Below are positions 63,504-64,000 of a stretch of 64,000 bases of DNA, one piece after another. Location of the stretch: contig NC_030853.1 of assembly GCF_000208745.1 (NCBI RefSeq), positions 24,877,334 to 24,941,333 of the forward strand, in the 5' to 3' direction. The translations under genes and the position numbers were made by a program. This DNA is from Theobroma cacao. Taxonomy: Eukaryota > Streptophyta > Magnoliopsida > Malvales > Malvaceae. Position 1 is the first letter of the stretch. Each line of letters starts with the position of its first letter. The notes beneath the pieces were generated by a model, which saw only the letters and a list, made by a program, of their open reading frames with translations, made no database searches and was not told where the DNA came from.

Positions 63504-64000
63504 GAAAACTAGCAACCACTCCGTCCAATTCTCTTCTTCTTTTGCTGCAGTACTCTTGCCTCCCCTACCTAAATAGCCATATTCAAACTGCCATAGAGGG
63601 GGCAAAACTAAAAGGAAAAAATGCTAGGAAGAAGAAGGAGAAAGGAAGAGAAAGCCCAGTGAAATAAACTTTGGGATCAAACAGACGGTTGTAGTGAAGG
63701 ACATCCAAAATCTCCTCTTTGGGTTGCAGAAGTCATGCAAGGAGAGTGTGTCTACTTAAGAGGGGTTCTTAAATTGGGTTCATCAAACCCCATTAAAAGG
63801 AGGACAGGCCAAGCATTAAAAGTGGCAAGTAAATATCACTTCAATGCTCCGAAATCTTGCTCTCTTACTTACATGACATTTAAAACGAACTACACATGAC
63901 AGCCTCAAAATCCAACCTCATACACCCCTATTTAAATTGTTGAAAATTCTTCATAGTTAATCCTGCCCCCAACTTAAAACCCAGTAATTAATAAGCCCCC
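63504..64000. other. Leader and promoter of the WW-protein gene
   Basis: A purine-rich + strand stretch (63605-63660) is the likely 5' UTR. No clear TATA box or second gene is visible to the window edge. Confidence 0.4.

Noticed and set aside
63504..63605. Upstream extension of the WW-protein frame
   Set aside because: There is no ATG in that part of the frame (the end codon is TTG). It was kept only as a possible upstream exon.

Overview
This window is nuclear DNA from a flowering plant, almost certainly a eudicot. It has introns with GT..AG borders, long AT-rich spacers, MITEs and LTR debris, and plant-specific gene families. The species cannot be fixed from sequence alone. One assembly gap of 750 N lies at 25237-25986, and a single N lies at 43322.

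Layout: 2-115 (+) is the tail of an unidentified gene. 3029-5191 (+) is a seven-exon pirin-like cupin. 7029-11459 (-) is a two-exon RABA5-type Rab GTPase with a 3.8 kb intron. 12883-18044 (-) is a six-exon bHLH128-like transcription factor. 18-40 kb is a gene-poor, AT-rich stretch. It holds a 1.2 kb terminal-inverted-repeat transposon, an LTR (probably a solo LTR) with a 5-bp target duplication, an 82-bp tandem array, an in-frame minisatellite and a retroposed A-tailed fragment. 40000-41346 (-) is a single-exon plastid phospholipase A1 of the DONGLE/PLA1-I-alpha type. 42-50 kb is a second transposon-rich spacer with a nested hAT MITE, an Emigrant/pogo-like MITE and a CACTA-like end. 50457-60781 (-) is a 14-exon membrane-anchored class 3 (diacylglycerol-type) lipase. 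62615-63503 (-) is a two-exon WW-domain protein of the CURLY FLAG LEAF1 type.

The genes do not form an operon-like pathway. Their order is nevertheless informative. From memory of the Arabidopsis map, RABA5-bHLH128-DONGLE-lipase matches At1g05810-At1g05805-At1g05800-At1g05790. Pirin-RABA5-bHLH matches At2g43120-At2g43130-At2g43140. The window therefore looks like the unsplit ancestor of two Arabidopsis segments that were duplicated and thinned out. Two lipases, a plastid acyl hydrolase and a membrane DAG-type lipase, sit about 9 kb apart, as in Arabidopsis.

I joined all exons by reading splice borders, phase and family resemblance. The exon lengths close in frame for all five spliced genes. 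No clearly new multi-gene system is visible. The most unusual structures are the 30.6-33.1 kb repeat complex with its uninterrupted repeat ORF, the nested transposons, and the duplicated NPF motif in the lipase.
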